From the NCBI GenBank assembly GCA_014802325.1, contig JAAVCK010000017.1:1-50127 (forward strand): a stretch of DNA of 50,127 nt. Reading direction: 5' to 3'. How positions within the stretch are numbered: position 1 is the stretch's first letter; the number at the start of each line of letters is the position of its first letter. Positions 42,639 through 50,127 of the stretch are shown one piece after another. Below the pieces are notes generated by a model. The model did not search any database. It worked only from the letters and a program-made list of their open reading frames with translations, and had not been told where the DNA came from. The translations under genes and the position numbers were made by a program. Origin of the DNA: Bacteroides sp. (GTDB lineage: Bacteria > Bacteroidota > Bacteroidia > Bacteroidales > Muribaculaceae).

Positions 42639-43949
42639 TCAGATAGTTTTGGCGGGTGTGACGTGGCGGGCTATGAGTTCAAAGGGCAGGGCGTCGGTCA
42701 CCTCCACCTCTATCATGTCGCCGGGAGTGAGTGCGGCGGTTTTCTCCACGAGCACTTCGGGGTCAACCTCGGGCGAATCATATTCGGTGCGTCCCACGTA
42801 GTAGTCATCTTCCTCGCGGTCAATTATCACACGCACCTTCGATCCGATCTGGGCGGCCATAAGTTCGGCAGATATTTCCTCCTGAAGGGCCATGAGGCGT
42901 TCGAGGCGCTGCTGCTTCACTTCGTCGGGTATCGAGTCGGAGAAGTCGGCTGCCGCACGGGTGTCTTCTTCCTCGCAGTAGGCAAACGCTCCCATGCGGT
43001 CAAATCGCTGCTCTCTCACGAAGTCCATCAGCTCCTCGAAGTCTTCTTCTTCCTCGCCGGGAAATCCTACCATAAGAGTGGTGCGTATGCGTATGCCGGG
43101 TACGCGGCGGCGTATCTCGGCCAGCAGACTGCGGGTCTGCCCGGCAGTGATATGGCGGCGCATGTTGGTCAGCACGCGGTCAGATATATGTTGCAGGGCT
43201 ATGTCGAGATAGCGGCACACCTTGGGGTTGCGCGCCATAGCGTCGAGCATCTCCATAGGAAAGTCGGCGGGATATGCATAGTGAAGCCTGATCCATTCCA
43301 CACCGTCGACGGCGGCAATGGCGTCAATCAGCTCGGCTATGCGCCGGTGTCCGTAGAGGTCGATGCCGTAGTAAGTGAGTTCCTGAGCTATCACATTAAA
43401 CTCCTTCACGCCGCGGGCCACGAGCATCTTCACCTCATCGACTATCTCCTCGATGGGGCGCGAGCGGTGGCGTCCGGTGATGAGCGGGATGGCGCAGAAC
43501 GCGCAGAAGCGGTTGCAGCCTTCCGAAATCTTCAGATATGCGTGATGGCGGGGGGTGGTGATGATGCGGTCGTAGGGTGCCGAAGCCGGGTGTCGGCGCG
43601 AAAGGTCGGTGACCAGCTGCGGCCATGAGAGCTTGCCATACCAGCCGTCGACTTCGGGTATCTCCGTGCGCAGCTCTTCGCCATAGCGCTCCGAGAGGCA
43701 TCCCATTACGTAGACGGCTTCGATGCGCCCCTCGGCGCGGAGGGCGGTGCGGGCCAGAATCTCGTTGATCGACTCTTCCTTGGCATCGCCTATAAATCCA
43801 CATGTATTTATTACTACTATATCGCCCTTGCGGGAATCCTCGGCCTCGTGGACCACGTCGTAGCCCACGTTTTCAAGCATTCTCATCAGCCGCTCCGAAT
43901 CCACAAGATTTTTCGAGCAGCCAAGCGAAATGACATTTACGCGCTTCAC
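42639..43949 (-). CDS. rimO: Ribosomal protein uS12 methylthiotransferase RimO
   Basis: RimO adds a methylthio group to an aspartate of ribosomal protein S12 using two iron-sulfur clusters and S-adenosylmethionine. The 436-residue protein has the UPF0004 domain (VISLGCSKNLVDSERL with Cys11, VINTCGFI and VMGCLSERYG), the radical SAM motif GCNRFCAFCAIPLITG, and a C-terminal TRAM domain (about 375-435). SKNLVDSE distinguishes it from MiaB. The start is GTG at 43949, overlapping the ftsY stop as GTGA. ftsY-rimO adjacency is common in Bacteroidota. The chorismate enzyme follows after 3 bases. Confidence 0.97.
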   Translation of the reverse strand: MKRVNVISLGCSKNLVDSERLMRMLENVGYDVVHEAEDSRKGDIVVINTCGFIGDAKEESINEILARTALRAEGRIEAVYVMGCLSERYGEELRTEIPEVDGWYGKLSWPQLVTDLSRRHPASAPYDRIITTPRHHAYLKISEGCNRFCAFCAIPLITGRHRSRPIEEIVDEVKMLVARGVKEFNVIAQELTYYGIDLYGHRRIAELIDAIAAVDGVEWIRLHYAYPADFPMEMLDAMARNPKVCRYLDIALQHISDRVLTNMRRHITAGQTRSLLAEIRRRVPGIRIRTTLMVGFPGEEEEDFEELMDFVREQRFDRMGAFAYCEEEDTRAAADFSDSIPDEVKQQRLERLMALQEEISAELMAAQIGSKVRVIIDREEDDYYVGRTEYDSPEVDPEVLVEKTAALTPGDMIEVEVTDALPFELIARHVTPAKTI

Positions 43950-44914
43950 TTTTCGCCGAAGAGAGATTTTACAAATTCCTTTTTGTTGAATACCTGCAGG
44001 TCGGCTATGCCTTCGCCCAGACCGATGTATTTCACCGGTATGCGAAATTGGTCGCTGATGCCTATCACCACGCCGCCCTTGGCGGTGCCGTCGAGCTTCG
44101 TGATGGCCAGACCGTTGACCTGAGTGGCGGCGGTAAACTGACGGGCCTGCTCGAAAGCATTCTGACCCGTAGAGCCGTCAAGCACCAGAAGCACTTCGTG
44201 GGGTGCGCCCGGCACTATCTTCTGCATCACGTTGCGGATCTTGGTGAGCTCGTCCATGAGGTGCTTCTTGTTATGGAGTCGGCCGGCGGTATCGATTATC
44301 ACCACGTCGGCATTGTTGGCCACGGCGCTCTGAAGAGTGTCGTAGGCCACCGAGGCGGGGTCAGCTCCAATCTTCTGCTTCACTACGGGCACACCGGCGC
44401 GCTGTCCCCACACGTCGAGCTGCTCGATAGCTGCGGCGCGGAACGTGTCGGCCGCACCGAGATATACCTTGTTGCCCGCGGCCTTAAACTGGGCGGCGAG
44501 CTTGCCTATGGTAGTGGTTTTACCGGCGCCGTTGACACCCACCACCATTATCACGTGGGGCTTGTGGCCTTCGGGTACTTTAAATTCGTCGTCGGCAGCC
44601 GTAGCTGGATCGTTTTCTACGAGCAGATCGGCTATTTCCTCACACAGCAGGGAGTTAAGTTCCGAAGAACTGACATATTTATCGCGCGCAACACGTTTCT
44701 CCAGACGGTCAATAATCTTCAGAGTGGTGTCCACACCAACATCGCTGGTCACAAATACCTCTTCGAGATTGTCGAGCACTTCGGCGTCGACCTTCGACTT
44801 ACCCGCTACGGCGCGCGTAAGACGGTCAAAAAAGCCGCGTTGCGTCTTTTCGAGGCCCTTGTCGAGCGTCTCTTTTTTCTGTTCTTTTGACTTAAAGAAA
44901 TCAAAAAATCCCAT
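43946..44914 (-). CDS. ftsY: Signal recognition particle receptor FtsY
   Basis: FtsY docks ribosome-SRP complexes at the inner membrane for cotranslational insertion. The 322-residue protein has a short N-terminus with a possible amphipathic membrane-binding helix (MGFFDFFKSKEQK) instead of the long acidic A domain of E. coli. The N domain (about 25-100) and G domain follow with VGVNGAGKTTTIGKLA, DTFRAAAIEQL, DTAGRLHNKKHLM, TKLDGTAKGG and IGLGEGIADL. It is the first gene of an eight-gene run, preceded by a perfect -33/-7 promoter and a leader of about 35 bases. Confidence 0.98.
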   Translation of the reverse strand: MGFFDFFKSKEQKKETLDKGLEKTQRGFFDRLTRAVAGKSKVDAEVLDNLEEVFVTSDVGVDTTLKIIDRLEKRVARDKYVSSSELNSLLCEEIADLLVENDPATAADDEFKVPEGHKPHVIMVVGVNGAGKTTTIGKLAAQFKAAGNKVYLGAADTFRAAAIEQLDVWGQRAGVPVVKQKIGADPASVAYDTLQSAVANNADVVIIDTAGRLHNKKHLMDELTKIRNVMQKIVPGAPHEVLLVLDGSTGQNAFEQARQFTAATQVNGLAITKLDGTAKGGVVIGISDQFRIPVKYIGLGEGIADLQVFNKKEFVKSLFGEK

Positions 44915-44952
44915 AACCTGTTGAGTTAATATTATACATCAGTTTAGAACTG

Positions 44953-44984
44953 CAAATTTACAACAATTTTCCATTATCCACAAA
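44953..44984 (-). promoter_or_regulatory. Perfect promoter upstream of ftsY
   Basis: On the minus strand TTTG (44981-44984) is followed after exactly 20 bases by TAAATTTG (44953-44960), a full match to the Bacteroidota consensus. It lies about 40 bases before the ftsY ATG and probably drives the run ftsY to hemW. Confidence 0.85.
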
Positions 44985-45030
44985 TCGAAGATGGTTTTAG
45001 GTGGGGATTAGATTTTAGGAGTGGATTGTA

Positions 45031-45170
45031 GGGGCGCTACACAGGAGCGTCCGGCAGCAGATGGTGCGTAACCACGGCGTTGTCATCGGCTTGCCGCTTC
45101 GCTACGCGAATAATGGTGCGCGACATTTGTTTCCGCGAAGTTACCATTTTGCTCTGCCGGACGACACCCC
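45031..45170. repeat. Structured inverted-repeat element upstream of ftsY
   Basis: The only spacer longer than 300 bases (44915-45249) contains this block. CGTCCGGCAG (45048-45057) and CTGCCGGACG (45154-45163) are a perfect 10-bp inverted pair. Pairing continues inward with ATGGT...AAC (45061-45072) against GTTACCAT (45140-45147), and outward with GGGG/CCCC at the ends. Inside, TTCGC-TAC-GCGAA can form a small hairpin (about 45108-45120), and CTTCGC can alternatively pair with GCGAAG at 45134-45139. It has no useful open frame. It could be a dispersed intergenic repeat, a MITE-like element or a structured RNA. The rest of the spacer (45171-45249) shows nothing clear. Confidence 0.55.
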
Positions 45171-45249
45171 AATGTATATTCCATACAAGATTGAATAACA
45201 TTTGGTTACGGTCGCGGCGATGAAATTGCCAGTGCGTTTGCGGTAACTT

Positions 45250-46215
45250 TCATTGGATGGGGTCGCGGCGGGTGAAGCGCAGCGAGGATTCAAAGAGCGG
45301 GAAGCGGAGTGTGAGGATGGATGCCTGTTCGACTGATGCGTGAATGTCGGTGGTGCGCTCTACGAAAGTAGCGTCGATCCATTCCAGATCGTAGTGGTCA
45401 ACATAGTCGGTGGGGATGAGGCGCCCCTTGCGCATGGCGGGTCGCCATCGGTCAGAATAGACGCGTGCTCCGGCAACGTAGAGTATGTCGTAAGTGCCGG
45501 GACGGTCAAGAGATTTCACAACGGCGAGTGTGTACCGGCCTCCCTCACGCGCACGCCGCGGAGTGGTCTTGCGGTCAAGATAGTCCCAATATCCCTCAAG
45601 CGGGTCGAGTGGGGCAGTGGAGAGGTAATGGTGAAGCGACTCGGATGTCCATGCTGTCTTAGCCACAGATTCAGGCGGATATATTATATCTACCATGGTA
45701 TTGGCCACCGCAACCTTGCCGTCAGCACGAAATGAGATGGCGTGGGGGATGCTGCCAAACGGATTGGCGAAGTCGACTACCGGGGTAAGACGATGATAGC
45801 CACCGCTTACGACAATGCGATCGGCCGATGCGTTGACTGACAGAGTATTGTATTCACCTGCCGAAGTAGCGAATCCGTCGGAGGGCGACGCTGAGGCGAG
45901 AATCTTTGAGCCGGATGCGGCGGTGATGGTCACACCGCTGCGGTCAAACGGATCGAAATATCCGGCAGGGCGCAGGCCGAGTGTCACCGTAAGTGTGTCG
46001 GCGCCTGCGCTGAGTAGCAGCGACCATGACGCTGACTTCGTGGCGGAAGCTCTGACGGATGCCGTGACAGATTGTGGTGACTCACACTCGGGAAGTGTGA
46101 GCGGTATCACACTGTCGGTCACTTCTGGCGGAAGTCGATATGAGTAAGACTTGGCACCGATGCATATACAAGAGAGCAATACGGCCGCAGCTGCGGCACA
46201 GCCACGCAGAGTCAT
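45250..46215 (-). CDS. Exported protein of unknown function, possible lipoprotein
   Basis: I do not recognise this 321-residue protein. The N-terminus is a signal sequence, with LLSC (Cys16) as a possible lipobox, although the n-region is very short. The rest is beta-strand-rich with few cysteines. A Pro/Tyr/Asp-rich C-terminal half has phrases such as LDPLEGYWDYLDRKT, ARVYSDRWRPAMRKGRLIP and DATFVERTTDIHASVEQA. EGYWDYLDR and the late YTLAVVK...YDILYVAG pattern suggest a lipocalin-like or small beta-barrel fold, only a guess. It overlaps miaA by four bases (ATGA) and is last in that operon. Confidence 0.8.
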   Translation of the reverse strand: MTLRGCAAAAAVLLSCICIGAKSYSYRLPPEVTDSVIPLTLPECESPQSVTASVRASATKSASWSLLLSAGADTLTVTLGLRPAGYFDPFDRSGVTITAASGSKILASASPSDGFATSAGEYNTLSVNASADRIVVSGGYHRLTPVVDFANPFGSIPHAISFRADGKVAVANTMVDIIYPPESVAKTAWTSESLHHYLSTAPLDPLEGYWDYLDRKTTPRRAREGGRYTLAVVKSLDRPGTYDILYVAGARVYSDRWRPAMRKGRLIPTDYVDHYDLEWIDATFVERTTDIHASVEQASILTLRFPLFESSLRFTRRDPIQ

Positions 46216-47123
46216 GACCTAAACATGTTTACGACGCACGAGGTAAACTCTTCGGGCGGCAGGTTATACGGGAGCCAATGGATGGGAAAACCGCGGTGCT
46301 CCATGCCCCGAAACCAAGTCATCTGCCGCTTGGCAAACTGATGTATGGCTATCAGCAGCCCCTCTTCCATTTCGCTGCGGGTCATGTGACCGGTGACGTA
46401 GAGGGTGATGAATTTGTATTCCAGACCGTAGTATATAAGGTCGTCGGGAGCAACGCCGCTGTCGATGAGGCGGCTTACTTCCTCTATCATTCCTGCATCG
46501 AGGCGCGCTTTGAGGCGGTCAGCGATACGACGGCGGCGTGCGTCGCGGTCAATGTCGACACCGATCACCAGAGCATCCGTCACCGGATGAGGCTCGGCTG
46601 CACGGGCGGCCTCGGGATGATCGAGATAATATTGCTGTATCTCAATGGCACGGATGGCGCGCTTGGCGGTGTCGACGTCGGTAGTGTTGTGGAGCGTCTT
46701 CATTGATTCGAGCCTCCGTGTGAGTTGTTCGAGCGACAGACCTTCGAGCATCTTGCGCAGGTCAGGATTTTCAGGTACTTCATGAAGCGAGAGCCCTTTG
46801 AGATACGACTCCACATAGAGTCCGGTGCCCCCGCATATCACAGGCACGCGCCCGCGTGAGCGAATGTCGGCCACGGCGTGGCGGCAGTCGCGCAGAAATT
46901 CATATAAGTTGTATTTATAACCGGCGGGGCGTATGTCGATAAGATGATACGGGATTTCGGCATACTCCTCCAGGTCCTTGCCAGTGCCGAGATCCATGCC
47001 GCGATATATCTGGCGTGAGTCGGCGCTTATGATCTCTCCCCCCACCTCACGAGCCACGTCGACGGCCCGCGCCGTCTTGCCCGACGCCGTAGGGCCGGTG
47101 ATGATGATCGTGGAGTAGCCCAT
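46212..47123 (-). CDS. miaA: tRNA dimethylallyltransferase MiaA
   Basis: MiaA transfers a dimethylallyl group to A37 of tRNAs reading UNN codons, the first step to ms2i6A. The 303-residue protein has the P-loop ITGPTASGKTARA, then EIISADSRQIYRGMDLGTGK, PYHLIDI, VICGGTGLYVES and the FxxRQMTWFRG-type segment FAKRQMTWFRGM near the C-terminus. A TTG at 47126 is in frame, but the ATG at 47123 overlaps the TGA of the upstream membrane-protein gene (TGATG). The unknown exported protein follows with a 4-base overlap. Confidence 0.97.
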   Translation of the reverse strand: MGYSTIIITGPTASGKTARAVDVAREVGGEIISADSRQIYRGMDLGTGKDLEEYAEIPYHLIDIRPAGYKYNLYEFLRDCRHAVADIRSRGRVPVICGGTGLYVESYLKGLSLHEVPENPDLRKMLEGLSLEQLTRRLESMKTLHNTTDVDTAKRAIRAIEIQQYYLDHPEAARAAEPHPVTDALVIGVDIDRDARRRRIADRLKARLDAGMIEEVSRLIDSGVAPDDLIYYGLEYKFITLYVTGHMTRSEMEEGLLIAIHQFAKRQMTWFRGMEHRGFPIHWLPYNLPPEEFTSCVVNMFRS

Positions 47124-48454
47124 CAATACGTTCCGGTGAGGCGTTTGATCCAGCGGCGCAGACGGAAAAGCGGCTTGTCTTCATTGAAGGTGGCCACGCG
47201 CAGCCAGTGAGGATCGTTGAAATCCACTTCCCACTCTCCGATACCGCTGAAGCGGAATATGGGGCGGTAGTTTTTGATCTTATACAGGCGGTTGCCGTCG
47301 CGGTCATATGTCTTCCAAGCCATAGCCACAGTGTAGAGACGGTGGATCTCAGATGCGAGTATCGGAGCTATATCGCGATTGTAGATCAGTCGCTGGAGCT
47401 GCGATATTGTGTACCACTTGCCGCTTAGAGTGGACTTGTCGATAATCTCATGATCTTTTACGGTGACTATGTAGTGGATTATGTTGGACAGACCTTCGGC
47501 TTCCTGACTAAGATACATGAACCGGAGCACAAACTGGTCATCCTTGAGCGAACAGAGATGACCGAACACCTCCGAGGCATAACTTTTAGGCGCTTTCTCG
47601 CGGAAAGGAATGAACAGCGAGGCCGGGGTGTCGATTTTATCCATGCCGGGAATATCGAAAAACTCCTCGTTGCGGGCAAGATATATGGTATCGTCGCACA
47701 TCACCAGATAGCGCATCCACGTCTTCTCGCCCATACGGGTATTTGAACCCTCCACATCCTGCGAGTAGTATCCCCACAGCGATATGTAGCGGGTGGCCAT
47801 AAAGAGAGTGACCAGCATGAAGCCGATAAACGGAAACCAGCAGAGGAAAAATGCGTCGGCCGAGTTGATATTTACATTGATGTAGAATACGAAGTAGTAG
47901 AATACCGCCAGCACCGTAGCCACGAGATTCATGGCTATCACGGTGGTGACCTGATAGCCGCTCTCTTCTCTTACGATCTGACCGATGAAGCCGCGCTCAA
48001 CGTATGATCCGAAAAGAGCGTTGCACTTCTGGAATGTGGTGGTGCGACGACCCATGAGACTGTATACCGAGCTGACTATCAGCATGACCGGGCAGAATAT
48101 CAGCACCGGGAGGAAAGGCAGATCCGCATTGAGAGCGCTACTGTCAAAGAAGTGATTGACAAAGCCACGGTTGTAGGCTATCAGGATGCCTTCCATTATG
48201 ACGGCCGAGATCAGAAGCGTGCGCACACATATGGCGGTGAGCGTGTAGCTCATGGTGGTCTTGGCTGCGTATGCGCCGCTCATGTAGGTCATGAGACAGA
48301 GCATCAGCACGAGCGACAGTATGGGTATCCAAGGCATGGGTATCCACAGCGACAGAAGTATTGGCAGAGCTATTGCTCCGGTGGATATGGCCCAGTTGGA
48401 CCACAATGAGAACACGATATTTCGCAGATCGTTGTTAGGACGGGATGAAGTCAT
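47123..48454 (-). CDS. Multi-pass membrane protein of unknown function
   Basis: I do not recognise this 443-residue protein. The first about 240 residues contain six hydrophobic segments (about 18-38, 40-62, 70-95, 112-135, 185-208 and 212-232). The remaining about 200 form a soluble domain without cysteines in obvious motifs, including YLVMCDDTIYLARNEEFFD, FVLRFMYLSQEAEG and YRPIFRFSGIGEWEVDF, and end in a basic stretch (RRWIKRLTG). No transporter, kinase or protease signature is evident. It starts 7 bases after the DPP IV gene and its stop overlaps miaA, so it lies inside an operon. Confidence 0.85.
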   Translation of the reverse strand: MTSSRPNNDLRNIVFSLWSNWAISTGAIALPILLSLWIPMPWIPILSLVLMLCLMTYMSGAYAAKTTMSYTLTAICVRTLLISAVIMEGILIAYNRGFVNHFFDSSALNADLPFLPVLIFCPVMLIVSSVYSLMGRRTTTFQKCNALFGSYVERGFIGQIVREESGYQVTTVIAMNLVATVLAVFYYFVFYINVNINSADAFFLCWFPFIGFMLVTLFMATRYISLWGYYSQDVEGSNTRMGEKTWMRYLVMCDDTIYLARNEEFFDIPGMDKIDTPASLFIPFREKAPKSYASEVFGHLCSLKDDQFVLRFMYLSQEAEGLSNIIHYIVTVKDHEIIDKSTLSGKWYTISQLQRLIYNRDIAPILASEIHRLYTVAMAWKTYDRDGNRLYKIKNYRPIFRFSGIGEWEVDFNDPHWLRVATFNEDKPLFRLRRWIKRLTGTY

Positions 48455-48461
48455 GATGCTA

Positions 48462-50126
48462 TCACAAATTACGGTTGAAATAATCCATCATACGAGAGTA
48501 TACGTTGAGACGGGCGTCGCATCCGTTGATGGAATGGTTCATATCAGGATACAGAAACATATCGCACCAGCGGCCGGCGGCCTGGAGTTTCGATACGTAT
48601 TGCATGGTATTGAAAAGATGTACGTTGTCGTCTGACGTGCCGTGCATGATGAGCAGCGGTATGTTCATATTGTCGACATACGATATGGGAGCGGAGCTTT
48701 CATATCCGCTCTCGTTCTGAGCCGGGGTGAGCATGTAGCGCTCGGCATATACGGTGTCGTAGTAGCGCCAAGAAGTGACGGGAGCTATAGCTACGGCTGC
48801 TGCGAAAGGCGAATCAGGCTTGGATATGGTCATCAGAGTCTGGTAGCCTCCGTAGCTCCAGCCGGTGATGCCGATGCGCGATGAGTCGACGTAGGGGAGC
48901 GACGCAAAGTGACGCGCTGCGGCTATGAGGTCGGCAGCCTCGTAGCGGCCGAGCTGCTTATATACGCATGTGGTGAAAGCGCGGTCGCGTCCACCCGTGC
49001 CACGGGGATCGACACATACCACGACATAACCCTGTTCGGCGGCATACTGGGGCCAGTCCATGCGCCAGCGACAGGTCACTTCCTGAGATTCGGGTCCGCT
49101 GTACTGATTCATTATAACCGGATAACGCTTGGAAGGGTCAAAGTGTTTCGGCTTGATGATATATGCGTTGAGAGTGGTGCCGTCAGCTCCGGGTACAGTG
49201 ATAAATTCTTTCTGCGGGGCCGAAGCATAGCGTGAGGCATATGCGGCGTTGTCTTCGAGGGTGCGCACGCTCTTGCCCTTGGGTGTGCAGATGGTGTAGA
49301 CGGGGGGAGTCGATGCCGTACTGTAGTCGAGCACCATGTAGTTTATGGCAGGGGTAAAGCGAGCCGAGGCCCAGCCTTCGGCGGGCGTAAGTCTTGTCAC
49401 CTTGCCTTTTGAATCGACCGCCTCCACCACGCGATTAATGGCTCCGGCCGAGGTAGACTGATAATATACCGCATTGGCGTCAGAACCGTAATAGGCAGTC
49501 ACATTGTAGTCGCCCGAAGTGACGGTGCGGGTGAGCGCTCCGGAGTAGTTGTAGGTGTAGAGATGATTATAGCCGGTGCGACACGAGATGAGAGTGAAGC
49601 CATCGGGCGAGAGGGTAAGATTCTCGTAAGTGACAGAGGGAATCCATGCGTCGGAAGTCTCTGTATAGATTGACTTGGCCACACCCGAGCGGGGATTTAC
49701 GGCGAAAAGCTCCATGCGGCGCTGGTCGCGATCGAGGGTGGTGACAATGACGCGTGACGCATCATAGGCATAAGCCATACGCGGAATGTATTCTATACCG
49801 TTGCCGGGCAGAGCGATATCCTTGATCTTTCGGGTCTCCACGTCGTAGCTGTGGAGTGTGACTACCGAGTTAGGCTCGCCGGCTACAGGATATTTATATG
49901 AGTATGAGCCGGGATACAGAGCATATTCCGTCATGGGGTTGCATGTGCCCTCATAGAGCGGAAAAGTCCAGGCCGGAACGTCGGACTCGTTGTATTTCAG
50001 ATAGCAGAGTGTGAGATTGTCGGGAGCCCATGACATGGAGCATGAGGTGGTGAACTCCTCTTCATATGTCCAGTCGGGCACACCGTTGATCACCGTGCCG
50101 GGAGCGCCGTCGCGAGTTACGGCCAC
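48462..50126 (-). CDS. Dipeptidyl peptidase IV-type serine peptidase (S9), N-terminus cut by window end
   Basis: A prolyl-specific exopeptidase of family S9, usually periplasmic or outer-membrane attached in Bacteroidota, used to release dipeptides after proline. The visible 554 residues hold the end of the beta-propeller (first about 290, with WAPDNLTLCYLKYNESDVP and MELFAVNPRSG) and the complete alpha/beta hydrolase domain. That domain carries nucleophile GWSYGGYQ (Ser codon at 48855-48857), Asp in HGTSDDNVHL and His in PDMNHSI. PVIMNQYSGPESQEV and CVDPRGTGGRDRAF are also typical. The start codon and signal peptide lie beyond the window. The membrane-protein gene follows after 7 bases. Confidence 0.95.
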   Translation of the reverse strand: MAVTRDGAPGTVINGVPDWTYEEEFTTSCSMSWAPDNLTLCYLKYNESDVPAWTFPLYEGTCNPMTEYALYPGSYSYKYPVAGEPNSVVTLHSYDVETRKIKDIALPGNGIEYIPRMAYAYDASRVIVTTLDRDQRRMELFAVNPRSGVAKSIYTETSDAWIPSVTYENLTLSPDGFTLISCRTGYNHLYTYNYSGALTRTVTSGDYNVTAYYGSDANAVYYQSTSAGAINRVVEAVDSKGKVTRLTPAEGWASARFTPAINYMVLDYSTASTPPVYTICTPKGKSVRTLEDNAAYASRYASAPQKEFITVPGADGTTLNAYIIKPKHFDPSKRYPVIMNQYSGPESQEVTCRWRMDWPQYAAEQGYVVVCVDPRGTGGRDRAFTTCVYKQLGRYEAADLIAAARHFASLPYVDSSRIGITGWSYGGYQTLMTISKPDSPFAAAVAIAPVTSWRYYDTVYAERYMLTPAQNESGYESSAPISYVDNMNIPLLIMHGTSDDNVHLFNTMQYVSKLQAAGRWCDMFLYPDMNHSINGCDARLNVYSRMMDYFNRNL

Positions 50127-50127
50127 T

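Noticed and set aside
42663..43628. 321-codon open frame on the plus strand opposite rimO
   Set aside because: It is a shadow of the well-supported rimO gene; no promoter, no family pattern, and long antisense frames are common where the sense gene has biased third positions.
44048..44890. 280-codon open frame on the plus strand opposite ftsY
   Set aside because: Shadow of ftsY, with His/Val-rich composition and no recognisable domain.
45210..45270. Direct repeat GGTCGCGGCG at 45210-45219 and 45261-45270
   Set aside because: Ten bases only, one copy inside a coding region; no flanking element that would make it an attachment site or target duplication.
1..50127. CRISPR arrays, tRNA or rRNA genes, insertion sequences, prophage, toxin-antitoxin or defence genes
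   Set aside because: No repeat-spacer pattern, RNA gene, transposase, integrase or nuclease-effector module was recognised by eye; a profile search could still find small elements I missed.

Overview
The window is a stretch of chromosome from a member of the Bacteroidota, order Bacteroidales, most likely a Muribaculaceae-type gut bacterium. The order is supported by the promoters: upstream of many genes is a TAnnTTTG box, the -7 element read by the Bacteroidota primary sigma factor, in two cases with a perfect TTTG 20 bases further up. Shine-Dalgarno sequences are mostly absent. The gene content also fits: FloA, a receiver-less sigma-54 activator, a DPP IV, OmpA and beta-barrel proteins, and large secreted proteins with a Bacteroidota-type C-terminal sorting tail. 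The family-level guess is inference from protein style, not from a marker gene.

Layout. 222-9105 (+): a GHL10 glycosidase-like protein, ispE, the chaperone set grpE-dnaJ-htpG, an AI-2E/PerM-type permease and der. 9089-12971 (-): a PAP2 phosphatase and an LTA-synthase-like sulfatase-fold transferase, then an OmpA-family protein. 13143-14027 (+): a DUF1460 amidase-like protein. 14098-17648 (-): dacB, a small acidic protein, rsmI and a coiled-coil lipoprotein. 17866-26003 (+): three large secreted proteins (beta-module protein, subtilase, leucine-rich repeat protein), all with a sorting-type C-terminus. 26095-28145: a small protein and a beta-barrel protein (-), an FKBP-type isomerase (+) and a PHP phosphatase (-). 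28237-32864 (-): floA with a PD40 protein, then a sigma-54 activator coupled to an acyltransferase. 33055-44914 (-): a tightly overlapped eight-gene run from ftsY through rimO, a chorismate-binding enzyme, two SGNH hydrolases, an MBOAT acyltransferase and an AddB-like nuclease to hemW. 44954-50126 (-): a structured non-coding stretch, an unknown exported protein, miaA, an unknown membrane protein and a DPP IV cut by the window end.

Most of this is housekeeping: protein folding, ribosome and tRNA modification, membrane targeting, envelope building. I see no tRNA or rRNA gene, insertion sequence, integrase, prophage, CRISPR array or recognisable defence system. The more original parts are the MBOAT plus twin SGNH set (probably acylation of an envelope glycan), the three-gene secreted cluster, the about 140-base inverted-repeat element upstream of ftsY, and two -7 boxes so close to their ATG that the mRNAs may be leaderless.
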